From: Micavibrio sp. | Lineage (GTDB): Bacteria; Pseudomonadota; Alphaproteobacteria; Micavibrionales; Micavibrionaceae | Direction of reading: 5' to 3' | Assembly: GCA_019634145.1 (NCBI GenBank) | Contig: JAHQVU010000033.1 | Span: 1 to 53,113 of the forward strand | Length of the DNA: 53,113 nt | Position numbers and translations under genes: made by a program | In this document: one piece after another, positions 17,227 through 25,643 of the stretch | Layout of the letters: each line of letters starts with the position of its first letter | How positions within the stretch are numbered: position 1 is the first letter of the stretch | The notes under the pieces: model-generated | Told to the model about the DNA's origin: nothing | Databases searched by the model: none | What the model saw: only the letters and a program-made list of their open reading frames with translations

Positions 17227-18348
17227 ATGAATTTAAGTTTTTTGGATAAAACCTCTAAGGTTACGCCTTTACTTGTGAGAATGTATGATTCTCAAAAGTT
17301 GAATGCGGCAGCGAAGGACAGGGCGCCTGAGGCTCTAGCAGAGTTGACGACGGCGATTTGTGAGCTTCTCGATATGTCTTTGACAGCTAGAGAGTCAGAG
17401 CTTGTTGCAGATGTAATGATTGGGCTAATTCGCCAGGCCGAGATTGATTTTCGACAGGCTGTTGCGGAAAAACTGTCTTCATTAGAGAACGTACCTTTAA
17501 GATTGGTTTTAGAGTTATCTAGCGACGAAATATCCGTTGCGAATCCTATTTTGCGACATAGTGAGGTCTTAAGTGACCTTGATCTGATCTATATCATTAA
17601 ATCTAAATCTAATGAGCATTGGCAGGCTATCGCCAATCGTCAAAAGATGAGCGACCAGGTTATGAATATGCTGGCTGACACGGGTGATGTATATACGGCA
17701 GTTCAATTGGTTCAGAATCAAAGCATCAAACTCAATGAATATGTAATCACCGCGCTTTCCGATATGGCTCAGGAAAATGAAGTTGTGGCTCGTCCGTTAC
17801 TGCGCCGTGAAGAGGTTCCTCCTACAATAGCCCAGAAACTATACCAGTTCGTGGGTGAAGAGCTGAAATTCTACATTAATGAACGCTACGGCATTACAAA
17901 GGGTGATGTTACCGAGGCCATCGATAATGCGCTGCTTGATCTGATGGACGCCAGCGAGAATGAAGATGAATTTATGCCGACTATGGCGATGGTTAAAGAT
18001 GCACAAAGGCAAAAAGAAAAGGGACTATTAACAATACCTCTCATGCTTGGCTCACTACGCCGTGGTCAAATCAAGCCGTTCGTTGCGCAGTTCGCACAAT
18101 ATACCGGGCTAAATGTCCCTAGTGTGCTCGAAATCTTAAATCAAGGCAGTGGGCAGGGACTGGCTGTTGCGTGTCGTGCAGTTGGTGTGGCAAAAGAAGA
18201 TTTTATGTCGATCTTCTTGCTAACTAACCGTATGCGTAATTTCGAGCGTATGGTAGAGATTGGCGATATGACGAAGGCTGCCAGCTATTTCATTAAGCTG
18301 GATCGTAAGATGGCGCAGAATATCTTGGAAAACTCCCAGAGAAAATAA
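17227..18348 (+). CDS. DUF2336 family protein
   Basis: This is a 373-residue, almost entirely helical protein without signal peptide or membrane segment. The repeated pattern of short helices (RLVLELSSDEISVANPILRHSEVLSDLDL, then ALSDMAQENEVVARPLLRREEVPP) is the HEAT-like signature of DUF2336, a family frequent in Rhodospirillales and Caulobacterales with no established biochemical role. The ATG at 17227 is preceded by a taggga site; a GTG 12 bases upstream is the only alternative. It is monocistronic, with a terminator following. HEAT-like repeats suggest a scaffold or protein-interaction role, which is inference. Confidence 0.8.
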   Translation: MNLSFLDKTSKVTPLLVRMYDSQKLNAAAKDRAPEALAELTTAICELLDMSLTARESELVADVMIGLIRQAEIDFRQAVAEKLSSLENVPLRLVLELSSDEISVANPILRHSEVLSDLDLIYIIKSKSNEHWQAIANRQKMSDQVMNMLADTGDVYTAVQLVQNQSIKLNEYVITALSDMAQENEVVARPLLRREEVPPTIAQKLYQFVGEELKFYINERYGITKGDVTEAIDNALLDLMDASENEDEFMPTMAMVKDAQRQKEKGLLTIPLMLGSLRRGQIKPFVAQFAQYTGLNVPSVLEILNQGSGQGLAVACRAVGVAKEDFMSIFLLTNRMRNFERMVEIGDMTKAASYFIKLDRKMAQNILENSQRK

Positions 18349-18371
18349 AATCGCACTTAACGTAAGTAAAG

Positions 18372-18397
18372 AGCGGCTGTATTAGGCCGCTTTTTTT
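18372..18397 (+). terminator. Terminator of the DUF2336 gene, overlapping the pgk 3' end
   Basis: agcggc (18372-18377) pairs with gccgct (18386-18391), followed by six more T residues. The loop contains the pgk stop codon (18382-18384) and the 3' arm encodes the last alanine codons of pgk on the other strand. The T-run therefore serves only the plus-strand gene. Confidence 0.8.
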
Positions 18398-19587
18398 GCT
18401 TTCACGAGAGCAGCAACGCCAGGCAAATCCTTGCCTTCCAGCCATTCCAAAAATGCACCACCGGCCGTAGAGATATAGGTGAAATCATCCGCGCAACCGG
18501 CATTCTCCATCGCCGCAACCGTATCACCACCACCTGCAATGCTGGTCAGCTTGCCTTCTTTTGTAAGGGCTGCAACAGCTTCTGCCAAAGTGTTTGTGCC
18601 TTTATCAAAAGGCTTGATCTCGAATACGCCTAAGGGCCCGTTCCACAACAATGTTTTACAGGCTTTAGCAGCCTCAATCACATTGGAAACACTTTCGGGG
18701 CCAGCATCGATTGCCATTTTGTCGGAGGGGATTTTATCTGAATTAACGACATCAAATTCTGCGTTTACTTTAAGCTCACTCACAACTACGCAATCGACCG
18801 GTAGAATGATTTTACATCCTGCTTTTTCGGCGTTATTCATGATTGAACGTGCTTCTTCGGCCATGTCATGCTCACAAAGAGAGCTTCCGACATCAATACC
18901 TTTGGCATTCATGAATGTGTTGGCCATGCCACCGCCAAGTACAAGATAGTCCGCCTTTTTAATCAGATTGTTCAACACGCTAAGCTTTGTCGAAATTTTC
19001 GATCCACCTGCAATTGCCATCACTGGCTTTTGTGGATTGCCGAGGGCGGCATCCAACGCTTTTAATTCCTGCTCCATTAAAGAACCAGCAGCAGCAGGTA
19101 GTATTTGTGCCAACCCTGCGGTGGATGCATGGGCGCGGTGAGCTGCTGAAAAAGCATCATTCACATAGATGTCGCCAAGAGATGCTAAGGCTTTTACAAA
19201 ATTTGGGTCATTGGACTTTTCACCCTTATGAAAGCGCAGATTTTCGAGCAATAGCACATTGCCGTCCTCCAGCTTTGAAACCGCATTTTCGGCCTTTACG
19301 CCTATACAATCAGGCGCAAAAGCGACACTTGTGCCCCAACATTCCTCCAGAGCAGAAACGAGAAAGGCCAAAGACATCTCCGGGTTTTGTTCACCTTCTG
19401 GACGCCCGAAATGCGACAGGATGATTGTCTTCGCACCTGCATCTCTTAAATAATCAATGGTGGGTTTAAGGCGATCAATTCGCGTTGTGTCAGTGACTTT
19501 ACCGCGTTGAGCAGGCACGTTTAAATCTGCCCGCAAAAGTACCCGTTTACCCTTAAGATCCATATCGTTTAATGAAGAAAAATTCAT
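18382..19587 (-). CDS. pgk: Phosphoglycerate kinase
   Basis: This glycolytic enzyme transfers the phosphate of 1,3-bisphosphoglycerate to ADP. The 401 residues are standard. Visible motifs are the N-terminal GKRVLLRADLNVP, the substrate-binding ILSHFGRP, VLLLENLRFHKGE and VNDAFSAAHRAHAST, the hinge GGSKISTK, the nucleotide region LLWNGPLGVFEI, and GGGDTVAA. The C-terminal KAKKAA ends inside a terminator hairpin. It lies 37 bases after the proline iminopeptidase gene on the same strand and may be read with it and the SNase-like gene. Confidence 0.98.
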   Translation of the reverse strand: MNFSSLNDMDLKGKRVLLRADLNVPAQRGKVTDTTRIDRLKPTIDYLRDAGAKTIILSHFGRPEGEQNPEMSLAFLVSALEECWGTSVAFAPDCIGVKAENAVSKLEDGNVLLLENLRFHKGEKSNDPNFVKALASLGDIYVNDAFSAAHRAHASTAGLAQILPAAAGSLMEQELKALDAALGNPQKPVMAIAGGSKISTKLSVLNNLIKKADYLVLGGGMANTFMNAKGIDVGSSLCEHDMAEEARSIMNNAEKAGCKIILPVDCVVVSELKVNAEFDVVNSDKIPSDKMAIDAGPESVSNVIEAAKACKTLLWNGPLGVFEIKPFDKGTNTLAEAVAALTKEGKLTSIAGGGDTVAAMENAGCADDFTYISTAGGAFLEWLEGKDLPGVAALVKAKKAA

Positions 19588-19624
19588 ATCAGTTTAGTTA
19601 CCCTTTATTACTTAAGATCTGAAA

Positions 19625-20614
19625 TTAAGGCTTTATAGCCTTAAAGAGTTCCGTTATTTCGATCAGTCGCGATCTTAGCGGCGGATCAAGTGCCGAATGC
19701 CCCGCATCCGGTACAACAATATAATCGGCCTCAGGCCATGCCTGATGAAGCTTGTATGCGCTTACAATCGGGCATATGACATCATATCGCCCCTGTATAA
19801 TAGCAGCTGGAATAGAACGCAAGGCTGATATACGGCTGAGCAAGGATCGCTCCGCAGGAATTACCTCATTAAGGAAGTAGTGCGCCTCCAGCCGTGCCAG
19901 CGCCAGCGCATAATCTTTTTGCTCGTTCGTAGTAATTGTCTCATAATTGGGCCGCAAGCAAGCGCACGCCCCCTCGTAAAGGCTCCATCTGACAGCGGCT
20001 TCAATCTGCACGTCGCGATTCTCATCGGTTAATCGCTTGTAATAGGAACCAAGCAAGTCTTTTTGCTCATGCTCATTTAATAGCCCGGAAAACTGCTCCC
20101 ACGCTTCGGGAAAAATGGTGCTCATACCATTTAAAAACCAGTCAACTTCACTCTGATCAAACAGAAAAATTCCGCGTAGGATAAGGCTTAATACCTTTTG
20201 GGGGTGCGCAATTGCATATTCCATCGCGAGCGTCGATCCCCATGAGCCGCCAAAAATATGCCAGCGCTCGATGTTCAATCTTTTGCGCAAAGCTTCAATA
20301 TCGCTCAGCAATAGTGCAGTTGTGTTGTTCTTCAATTCGCCCAGAGGCTGCGAGCGTCCGCATCCGCGTTGATCAAAAATGATAATCCGATAATGGTCAG
20401 GGTCGAAAAAGCGCCTGTGCGCCGGTGATGCGCCTGCGCCCGGGCCGCCATGTAAAAATACAATTGGCACGCCATCTGGGTTACCGCTTTGCTCCCAATA
20501 AATCTGGTGAATATCATCGGCAATTAAAAAGCCGCTGGAATAGGGCTCTATAGCTGAAAATAAATCCATCTGCGCGGGTTTGTGCCCAGTGCTATGTTTT
20601 TTTCTATGCGGCAT
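19625..20614 (-). CDS. pip: Proline iminopeptidase (S33 alpha/beta hydrolase)
   Basis: This enzyme removes N-terminal proline from peptides in the cytoplasm. The 329-residue frame has the oxyanion loop FLHGGPGAG, FDQRGCGRSQP, the nucleophile in GGSWGSTLAMEYA, the catalytic Asp in QGRYDVICP, and the His in DAGHSAL near the end. GRYD and the HGGPGxG loop distinguish it from general hydrolases. The ATG at 20614 gives a short basic N-terminal extension (MPHRKKHSTGHKPAQ); an internal ATG at 20569 (MDLFSAIEPY) matches usual family starts and may be the true start. It lies 42 bases after the SNase-like gene. Confidence 0.9.
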   Translation of the reverse strand: MPHRKKHSTGHKPAQMDLFSAIEPYSSGFLIADDIHQIYWEQSGNPDGVPIVFLHGGPGAGASPAHRRFFDPDHYRIIIFDQRGCGRSQPLGELKNNTTALLLSDIEALRKRLNIERWHIFGGSWGSTLAMEYAIAHPQKVLSLILRGIFLFDQSEVDWFLNGMSTIFPEAWEQFSGLLNEHEQKDLLGSYYKRLTDENRDVQIEAAVRWSLYEGACACLRPNYETITTNEQKDYALALARLEAHYFLNEVIPAERSLLSRISALRSIPAAIIQGRYDVICPIVSAYKLHQAWPEADYIVVPDAGHSALDPPLRSRLIEITELFKAIKP

Positions 20615-20656
20615 ATGTGTGATCTTAGTGAGTATGCGCCTTGAGTCAATGACCCG

Positions 20657-21454
20657 TTATTCGTGTATTTCCTCGACCGCTTGCGGGTGGTCGATTTCAA
20701 TATGTGGACCATTATATTCTTCAATCCAGCCTCTCACACGGATGTGCCGTCCACCCCATTGTAGAAAATCATAACCCGCAAGATTGAAGATCTTAAGGTT
20801 TTTCGGCGCTATCGACACTGTGAAATCATCACGCCAGTTCTGACCGAAATTCATATAGAGGCGGTTTTTATTCATCGCCACGCTTACAATCTTACCCTCG
20901 ACAATGCCAAAGTTGTTCGTGTGATCGGCTGCCTCCTGAGGGCTGAAGATATGCGCCGCCTCCGCCCAAATTCCTAACTTTTCTGTTCGCGCTTCTTTCT
21001 CCAGCGCATACATCTCGAACGCCATCTCTGTATTGCGTTGAGCGGTTTCCACCATCGCCAGCCCTAAAGACAGCACTACGCCTTGCACCCATAAATCCCC
21101 ATCGACTTTTTGTAAATGCGCCAATTCATGCTCCATGCGGTTAACTCGTCCCCAGCGACTGTCCATCGTTTGGAAGGTCCGCACCTTTTGACCCTCCAGC
21201 ATATCTTTCAAAATTTTCATGGCCAATAATGAACCTTCTCCGGCATCGCGCGCGTCATAATCGGGATAGTTCAAGCCGGTCAAATTTGTAATAGTGCCGT
21301 TATCCAATTGCACTGTGTAAGGTGTGATAACCTCGATAACGGTGGCTTCCCCAGTTTGCGTCAGCCCGTCAAAACTTTGCGCGTATGTACGGGGGGCGGT
21401 GGCCAAGAAAAAACTGGCGAGAATTATAAAATGAATTATGATCTGTTTCATCAT
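20657..21454 (-). CDS. Secreted SNase-fold protein, probably not catalytic
   Basis: The 265-residue protein has a signal peptide (Ile/Leu-rich core, cleavage near TYAQ at about residue 26), then a thermonuclease (SNase, OB-fold) domain. Family pattern matches include VIEVITPYTVQLDNG, LTGLNYPDYD, DSRWGRVNR, DGDLWVQGVVLSLGLAMV and EKLGIWA. In true nucleases the strand before 'GxDxPE' carries an Arg and the PE carries the catalytic Glu; here they read T-N-L and P-D, so two of three active-site residues appear lost while the R of WGR is kept. A C-terminal domain of about 80 residues, with a second OB-like ending, follows. Start codons ATGATG lie only 20 bases from the divergent M48 gene. Confidence 0.75.
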   Translation of the reverse strand: MMKQIIIHFIILASFFLATAPRTYAQSFDGLTQTGEATVIEVITPYTVQLDNGTITNLTGLNYPDYDARDAGEGSLLAMKILKDMLEGQKVRTFQTMDSRWGRVNRMEHELAHLQKVDGDLWVQGVVLSLGLAMVETAQRNTEMAFEMYALEKEARTEKLGIWAEAAHIFSPQEAADHTNNFGIVEGKIVSVAMNKNRLYMNFGQNWRDDFTVSIAPKNLKIFNLAGYDFLQWGGRHIRVRGWIEEYNGPHIEIDHPQAVEEIHE

Positions 21455-21474
21455 TACTAGAGTGGAATTATTTA

Positions 21475-22929
21475 ATGCCTAAATTCAAGTCTTATCTCCG
21501 TACATCAGTTCTTATCCCTGCAGTTCTATTGGCGGCCTGTTCAACAAACCCCGCCACGGGCGAACGCCAATTTACAGCGCTGATGTCCCCGTCGCAGGAG
21601 AATCAGGTCGGCGCATCCGAGCATCAAAAAGTCATCCAGCAATTCGGGCTTGTGAAAGATCCCGCTCTGACCTCCTATGTGCAAAGGGTTGGGAAACAAG
21701 TGACTGCCAATACCGAGCGCCCCGATGTGCAATATCAATTCTTCGTGATCGATAGCCCCATAGTCAATGCATTCGCGCTACCGGGTGGGTATATCTATGT
21801 ATCACGCGGGTTGCTAGCGCTAGCCAACAACGAGGCCGAACTGGCGAGTGTTTTAGGGCATGAAGCCGGGCACATTACAGGCCGCCACTCTGCAGAGCGC
21901 TATTCACAAAGCGTGGTCACATCGCTAGGCGCAGGTCTGATTTCTGCCGCTCTTGGCTCTGACGTTGCATCTCAAGCGCTGGGGGTTGGTGCAAACCTCT
22001 ACTTAAGCTCTTATTCCCGTTCACAAGAAAATGAGGCCGATTCATTAGGCTTGCGCTATATGGCAGGGGCTGGGTATGAGCCCAATGCCGTGCCATCCTT
22101 CCTTAGTTCGCTCAAGCAAAAATCCGATCTGGAAGCGCGCTTGGAAGGGCGCGGAGCAGGAGAGGGCGTCAGCTATTTTTCCACCCACCCGGCAACAGGT
22201 GAGCGTGTAAGTAAGACAGCGAATGAGGCGAACGCCTTCGCACACAGCAATGTATACAAACCCAATGAGCACTTGCGCGCAATCGAGGGGATGATTTATG
22301 GCGACAGTCCCGCGCATGGTTTCAGCCGCGGTAACAGCTTTTATCATCATAAAATCGGCTTTGCTTTCGACGTGCCTAATGGTTTTGATATTAACAACCA
22401 AACCGCTGCAGTCGTTGCTACACATCAAAACGGTTCAGCCATAATCTTTGACATGGGATCGAATCAACAAGGTTTAGCGCCTGCGCAATATATTACTCGT
22501 GCATGGTTGCCCGATGCGCCTTTGCAGGATATGGAAAGCATAAGTATCAATGGTATGCCTGCTGCGACTGCTTCAGTGCAGGGACAGGTTAATGGGCGAG
22601 CCGTACTGATCCGCGTTGTGGCTATCCAGTGGAAAGACGGCTTCGCACGCTTCCAGATGGCTATTCCGAAAAATGCTGGCGGCGCACTGGTCGAAGATTT
22701 GAAACGCACGACCTATAGTTTCCGCGCTATGAGTGCGAGTGAAAAGGCGAATGTCCGTCCCTATACTTTGCAGCTCTATAAGGCTGCGGCGGGCGATACT
22801 GTATCATCTATCGCCTCTCGCATGGCTGTTCCAAGTGCTAAGGAAGATGAATTCCTTGTGCTTAATGGCATGCAGCCGGGAGAAAGTATCATTGCTGGAC
22901 GCACCTACAAAATCGTAAGTGGCGGCTAA
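21475..22929 (+). CDS. M48 family metalloprotease lipoprotein, BepA-like
   Basis: The protein is predicted to be a zinc protease of the periplasm, attached to the outer membrane, with a role in outer-membrane protein quality control by analogy to BepA/LoiP. The 484 residues begin with a lipoprotein signal (VLLAAC, Cys 22) followed by STNPATGERQ, a conserved M48 lipoprotein start. The protease domain has ALPGGYIYVSRGLL, the zinc motif HEAGHITGRHSAER near residue 129 and the third ligand in ENEADSLGLRYM. STHPATGERV closes the domain. The rest (about 270-484) is a beta-rich region ending in a LysM-like stretch (AAAGDTVSSIASRM, LNGM, AGRTYKIV). The gene is followed by a strong terminator shared with rpoH. 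Confidence 0.93.
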   Translation: MPKFKSYLRTSVLIPAVLLAACSTNPATGERQFTALMSPSQENQVGASEHQKVIQQFGLVKDPALTSYVQRVGKQVTANTERPDVQYQFFVIDSPIVNAFALPGGYIYVSRGLLALANNEAELASVLGHEAGHITGRHSAERYSQSVVTSLGAGLISAALGSDVASQALGVGANLYLSSYSRSQENEADSLGLRYMAGAGYEPNAVPSFLSSLKQKSDLEARLEGRGAGEGVSYFSTHPATGERVSKTANEANAFAHSNVYKPNEHLRAIEGMIYGDSPAHGFSRGNSFYHHKIGFAFDVPNGFDINNQTAAVVATHQNGSAIIFDMGSNQQGLAPAQYITRAWLPDAPLQDMESISINGMPAATASVQGQVNGRAVLIRVVAIQWKDGFARFQMAIPKNAGGALVEDLKRTTYSFRAMSASEKANVRPYTLQLYKAAAGDTVSSIASRMAVPSAKEDEFLVLNGMQPGESIIAGRTYKIVSGG

Positions 22930-22943
22930 AGCCGAGACGATAA

Positions 22944-22977
22944 AAAGAAAGGCGCTTAAATGAGCGCCTTTCTTTGT
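22944..22977 (+). terminator. Bidirectional terminator between the M48 gene and rpoH
   Basis: aaagaaaggcgct (22944-22956) and agcgcctttcttt (22963-22975) form a 13-bp perfect stem with a 6-base loop. The A-rich 5' side and T-rich 3' side make it work for both convergent genes. Confidence 0.92.
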
Positions 22978-22994
22978 AATGGGTATAGATAGGC

Positions 22995-23876
22995 CTACAA
23001 TAAGCCCATAACGCCGCGATCGCTATGGTGGACGATGGAGTTCTTCATCTTCTCCATCGCACGCTTTTCAATCTGGCGGACACGCTCTTTGGAAATGCCA
23101 AGTTGATCGCCTAAGGCTTCCAAGGTTACGGCTTTTTCATCCAGGTGACGCTTGCGAATAATAACCTGTTCACGGTCATTCAAATCACCAAGCGCGCTTT
23201 TCAACCATTTGGAACGGGATTGCGCGTCTTTCATGGATGTTACAATTTCCTCGGGAGTAGGGGCATCATCAACCAGCATGCCCTGCCAATCTTGCTCGCC
23301 ATCATCGCTAATGGTTGCATTCAGGGATTGGTCAGAACCTGACATACGGCCTTCCATCGCCTCGACGTCCGTAATCTTTACCCCCAATTCTTTGGCAATC
23401 TCTGCGCGCCCTTTATCGCTCAGCCTCTCTGTCTCGTTGCGCTGCTCGATTTTATTGCGTAGACGGCGCATATTGAAGAACAATGACTTCTGAGCGGCTG
23501 TCGAGCCTGTACGCACGATAGACCAATTGCGTAGGATATAATCCTGCACATGTGCACGGATCCACCATGAAGCATAGGTAGAAAAGCGTAAATCACGCTC
23601 TGGGTCAAAGCGCTTAGCCGCCTCCATTAGGCCGATGTTGCCTTCTTGAATTAAATCTCCCATCGGCAGGCCGTAATGCTTGAATTTCATCGCAAGCGAT
23701 ATAGCTAATCTTGTATAGGCTTGGACAAGCTCATGAAGAGCTTTTTCATCCTCCTGGTCACGCCAGCGGCGCGCCAGATTAAGCTCGTAATCTTTTTCAA
23801 GATACGGCTCGTTCATCGCTGTGCGAATGTAGTCGGTATTCGCTTTTTGTGTTTGCGGGTCGTCGATATGAGCCAT
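22995..23876 (-). CDS. rpoH: RNA polymerase sigma-32 (heat-shock) factor
   Basis: The 293-residue sigma70-family factor has region 2 (LIQEGNIGLMEAAKRFDPERDLRFSTYASWWIRAHVQDYILRNWS) and the RpoH box variant QKSLFFNMRRLRNKI near residue 128, which distinguishes it from other sigma factors. Region 4 carries the -35-binding helix-turn-helix TLEALGDQLGISKERVRQIEKRAMEKM. It should direct chaperone and protease genes, probably including clpX in this window, though no sigma-32 promoter was identified there. A gaaagga site lies before the ATG. About 220 AT-rich bases separate it from carD upstream. Confidence 0.96.
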   Translation of the reverse strand: MAHIDDPQTQKANTDYIRTAMNEPYLEKDYELNLARRWRDQEDEKALHELVQAYTRLAISLAMKFKHYGLPMGDLIQEGNIGLMEAAKRFDPERDLRFSTYASWWIRAHVQDYILRNWSIVRTGSTAAQKSLFFNMRRLRNKIEQRNETERLSDKGRAEIAKELGVKITDVEAMEGRMSGSDQSLNATISDDGEQDWQGMLVDDAPTPEEIVTSMKDAQSRSKWLKSALGDLNDREQVIIRKRHLDEKAVTLEALGDQLGISKERVRQIEKRAMEKMKNSIVHHSDRGVMGLL

Positions 23877-24034
23877 AATGAGATCATCCTTTCTTTGATA
23901 TAAGAACCATTTTCAATTAACAATTCGCTGGAGGTTAACGAAAGGTTACAAAAAATTTCATTTAATCCAGCGGTCGAAATGCTAAATAATTCCGAAAAAT
24001 TCAGGCTTTTCCCAAATTCATTTTAATGAATGAA

Positions 24035-24073
24035 AATAAAAAAAAACGCCGAAAACTCAATGCTTCCGGCGCT
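24035..24073 (-). terminator. Terminator after carD
   Basis: On the minus strand gcgccgg pairs with cggcgt across a 15-base loop (arms near 24067-24073 and 24045-24051). It is followed by nine T residues and an AT-rich stretch. It lies about 25 bases after the carD stop. Confidence 0.8.
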
Positions 24074-24095
24074 TCTGATTTTTTAAGGCTATATT

Positions 24096-24647
24096 TTAAG
24101 CTGCTTCTTTTTCCTCATCAGCATCCATTTCGATGTCGATGTCGCGATTAACGCCCATGATTGTCTCTAATTGCTCAGTCGCGGCGCCTTCTGTGATTTG
24201 CTCAACGGCGGCAACTTCACGAGCCAAACGTTCAAGAGCAGATTGGTAGATCTGACGCTCTGAGTAAGATTGCTCACTATCATCGTTGCTGCGCTTAAGG
24301 TCGCGAAGAACTTCGGCAATCGCGATCGGGTCTCCTGAATTGATCTTTGTTTCATATTCTTGTGCGCGGCGGCTCCACATTGTGCGGCGAACGCGGGATT
24401 TACCTTTAAGAGTTTTAATCGCGTCGCTCATTTGATCTGCAGAGCTGAGACGGCGTAGGCCGGATTTAGCTGCTTTCATGACAGGAATTTTAAGGCGCAT
24501 ACGGTCTTTCACGAAAGACACAACATAAAGTTTAACCTCCATGTCAGCAATCGTTTGGATTTCCGTGCCTTCTACCTGACCTACACCATGAGCGGCATAA
24601 ACCACGTAATCGCCATTGGAAAATTCGAAGTTGTCATTCTCGGCCAT
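24096..24647 (-). CDS. CarD/CdnL-type RNA polymerase-binding transcription regulator
   Basis: CarD family members bind the RNA polymerase beta subunit and stabilise open promoter complexes, often at rRNA promoters. The 183-residue protein starts with the RNAP-interacting Tudor-like fold (FSNGDYVVYAAHGVGQVEG, YVVSFVKDRMRLKIPV). The all-helical DNA-binding domain follows (LRRLSSADQMSDAIKTLKGKSRVRRTMWSRRAQEYETKINSGD, with the conserved Trp). An acidic tail ends the protein. A clean aaaggtg site precedes the ATG. An inverted repeat lies 34-98 bases upstream. Growth-rate or stringent control is likely from family knowledge. Confidence 0.93.
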   Translation of the reverse strand: MAENDNFEFSNGDYVVYAAHGVGQVEGTEIQTIADMEVKLYVVSFVKDRMRLKIPVMKAAKSGLRRLSSADQMSDAIKTLKGKSRVRRTMWSRRAQEYETKINSGDPIAIAEVLRDLKRSNDDSEQSYSERQIYQSALERLAREVAAVEQITEGAATEQLETIMGVNRDIDIEMDADEEKEAA

Positions 24648-24680
24648 ATTTTATCACCTTTTCTTTTTTGATTAAAAATG

Positions 24681-24745
24681 CAGGGCGGAAATAATATTAG
24701 AAGAAGTGAAAGTAACACCCTTCGGGTCTTATTTCAGCCCGCCTG
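24681..24745 (-). promoter_or_regulatory. Imperfect inverted repeat upstream of carD
   Basis: The left arm (cagg, cgg, aaataa; 24681-24694) pairs with the right arm (ttattt, ccg, cctg; 24729-24745) over 13 bp, with bulges of one and four bases. Inside is a second small hairpin, accc-ttc-gggt (24717-24727). On the minus strand it is followed by CATTTTTAA, so it could be the terminator of the unknown gene upstream (ending at 24807) or a structured carD leader. Confidence 0.5.
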
Positions 24746-24806
24746 TTCCAAACCTATCAATTTCGTTTGTGAGAAGAACTATACATAAATTTTCACTAAA
24801 ATGCAA

Positions 24807-25583
24807 TTATTTTTCAATTTTTGTCTTCATGCAGGCGATCTCAAGCGGGGATGCACCCGTAATATCAGCGGTCGAAAGTTTTGATTTCTTTAGGAAATTT
24901 TCGGGTATGAAGTGCGGATCTATTACGGCACTTATGGCAGAAAATTTTGTCGCGATTTTTAAAAGTTCATGCGCGGTATTTTGAAATTTGTCTCCAAATT
25001 CCAATGTAATCAGGTCTCGAAGTGTTCTCTCCGATAAAGCGGCCAGAAGGCTAGCCATATCACAGCCACGCGCGCTAATCGTATTTTCATTGACTGTTTG
25101 CGCGCGTGCGACGAAAAAAACATTCATATTATCGCGTGAAGAGAACTTTTTAATCGCGATATTATGTAACACGCTACCCTGAGTAAACATTGATGAGAAT
25201 CGGTTATAATTAGAATCCTCCAGCATTTGTGCAAAATATGACGTGCTTGCGGTATTATTGATTAATGCACCAATGCGCCCATTATCAATGATATCAAGTA
25301 AATTATTGCTTCTATTATTGCTTAGATTTAAGGCCTTGATTTGGTTTGCCTTGTTAAGCTTTATGATATAGCTCTGAGGATCACGAGAAATGTAATCATC
25401 AAATTTAAGTTTTGCTAAAACTCTTTTAGTTTGTGGGGCTGAAATATGTAACGCTTTTTCAAAGCTTATGTATTTATAGTCGAATCCACTGCCCCACACA
25501 GTAAAAGAGCCGTTTTTATCGGCATCTTCAAACTTCATATGAACTGTTACCCTGTTTGGTATATATATTTTTTGATTGAGCAA
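24807..25583 (-). CDS. Unknown protein with a possible winged-helix segment
   Basis: The 258-residue product is not recognised. It is unusually rich in Asn, Ile, Ser and Lys and its codons are AT-rich compared with carD and the LD-carboxypeptidase gene beside it, which hints at recent arrival. Residues about 41-75 (FEKALHISAPQTKRVLAKLKFDDYISRDPQSYIIKL) fit a helix-turn-helix plus wing pattern: small helix, polar turn, recognition helix rich in Lys/Arg, then two strands. The C-terminal half is predicted helical (ALSERTLRDLITLEF, TAHELLKIATKFSAIS). There is no signal peptide or membrane segment. Function is unknown; DNA binding is inference. Confidence 0.6.
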   Translation of the reverse strand: MLNQKIYIPNRVTVHMKFEDADKNGSFTVWGSGFDYKYISFEKALHISAPQTKRVLAKLKFDDYISRDPQSYIIKLNKANQIKALNLSNNRSNNLLDIIDNGRIGALINNTASTSYFAQMLEDSNYNRFSSMFTQGSVLHNIAIKKFSSRDNMNVFFVARAQTVNENTISARGCDMASLLAALSERTLRDLITLEFGDKFQNTAHELLKIATKFSAISAVIDPHFIPENFLKKSKLSTADITGASPLEIACMKTKIEK

Positions 25584-25643
25584 ATGCTAACATATACTAT
25601 GGTGTGCTAGCAACAAAATTATTAAACAACTGATTTTAAATGA

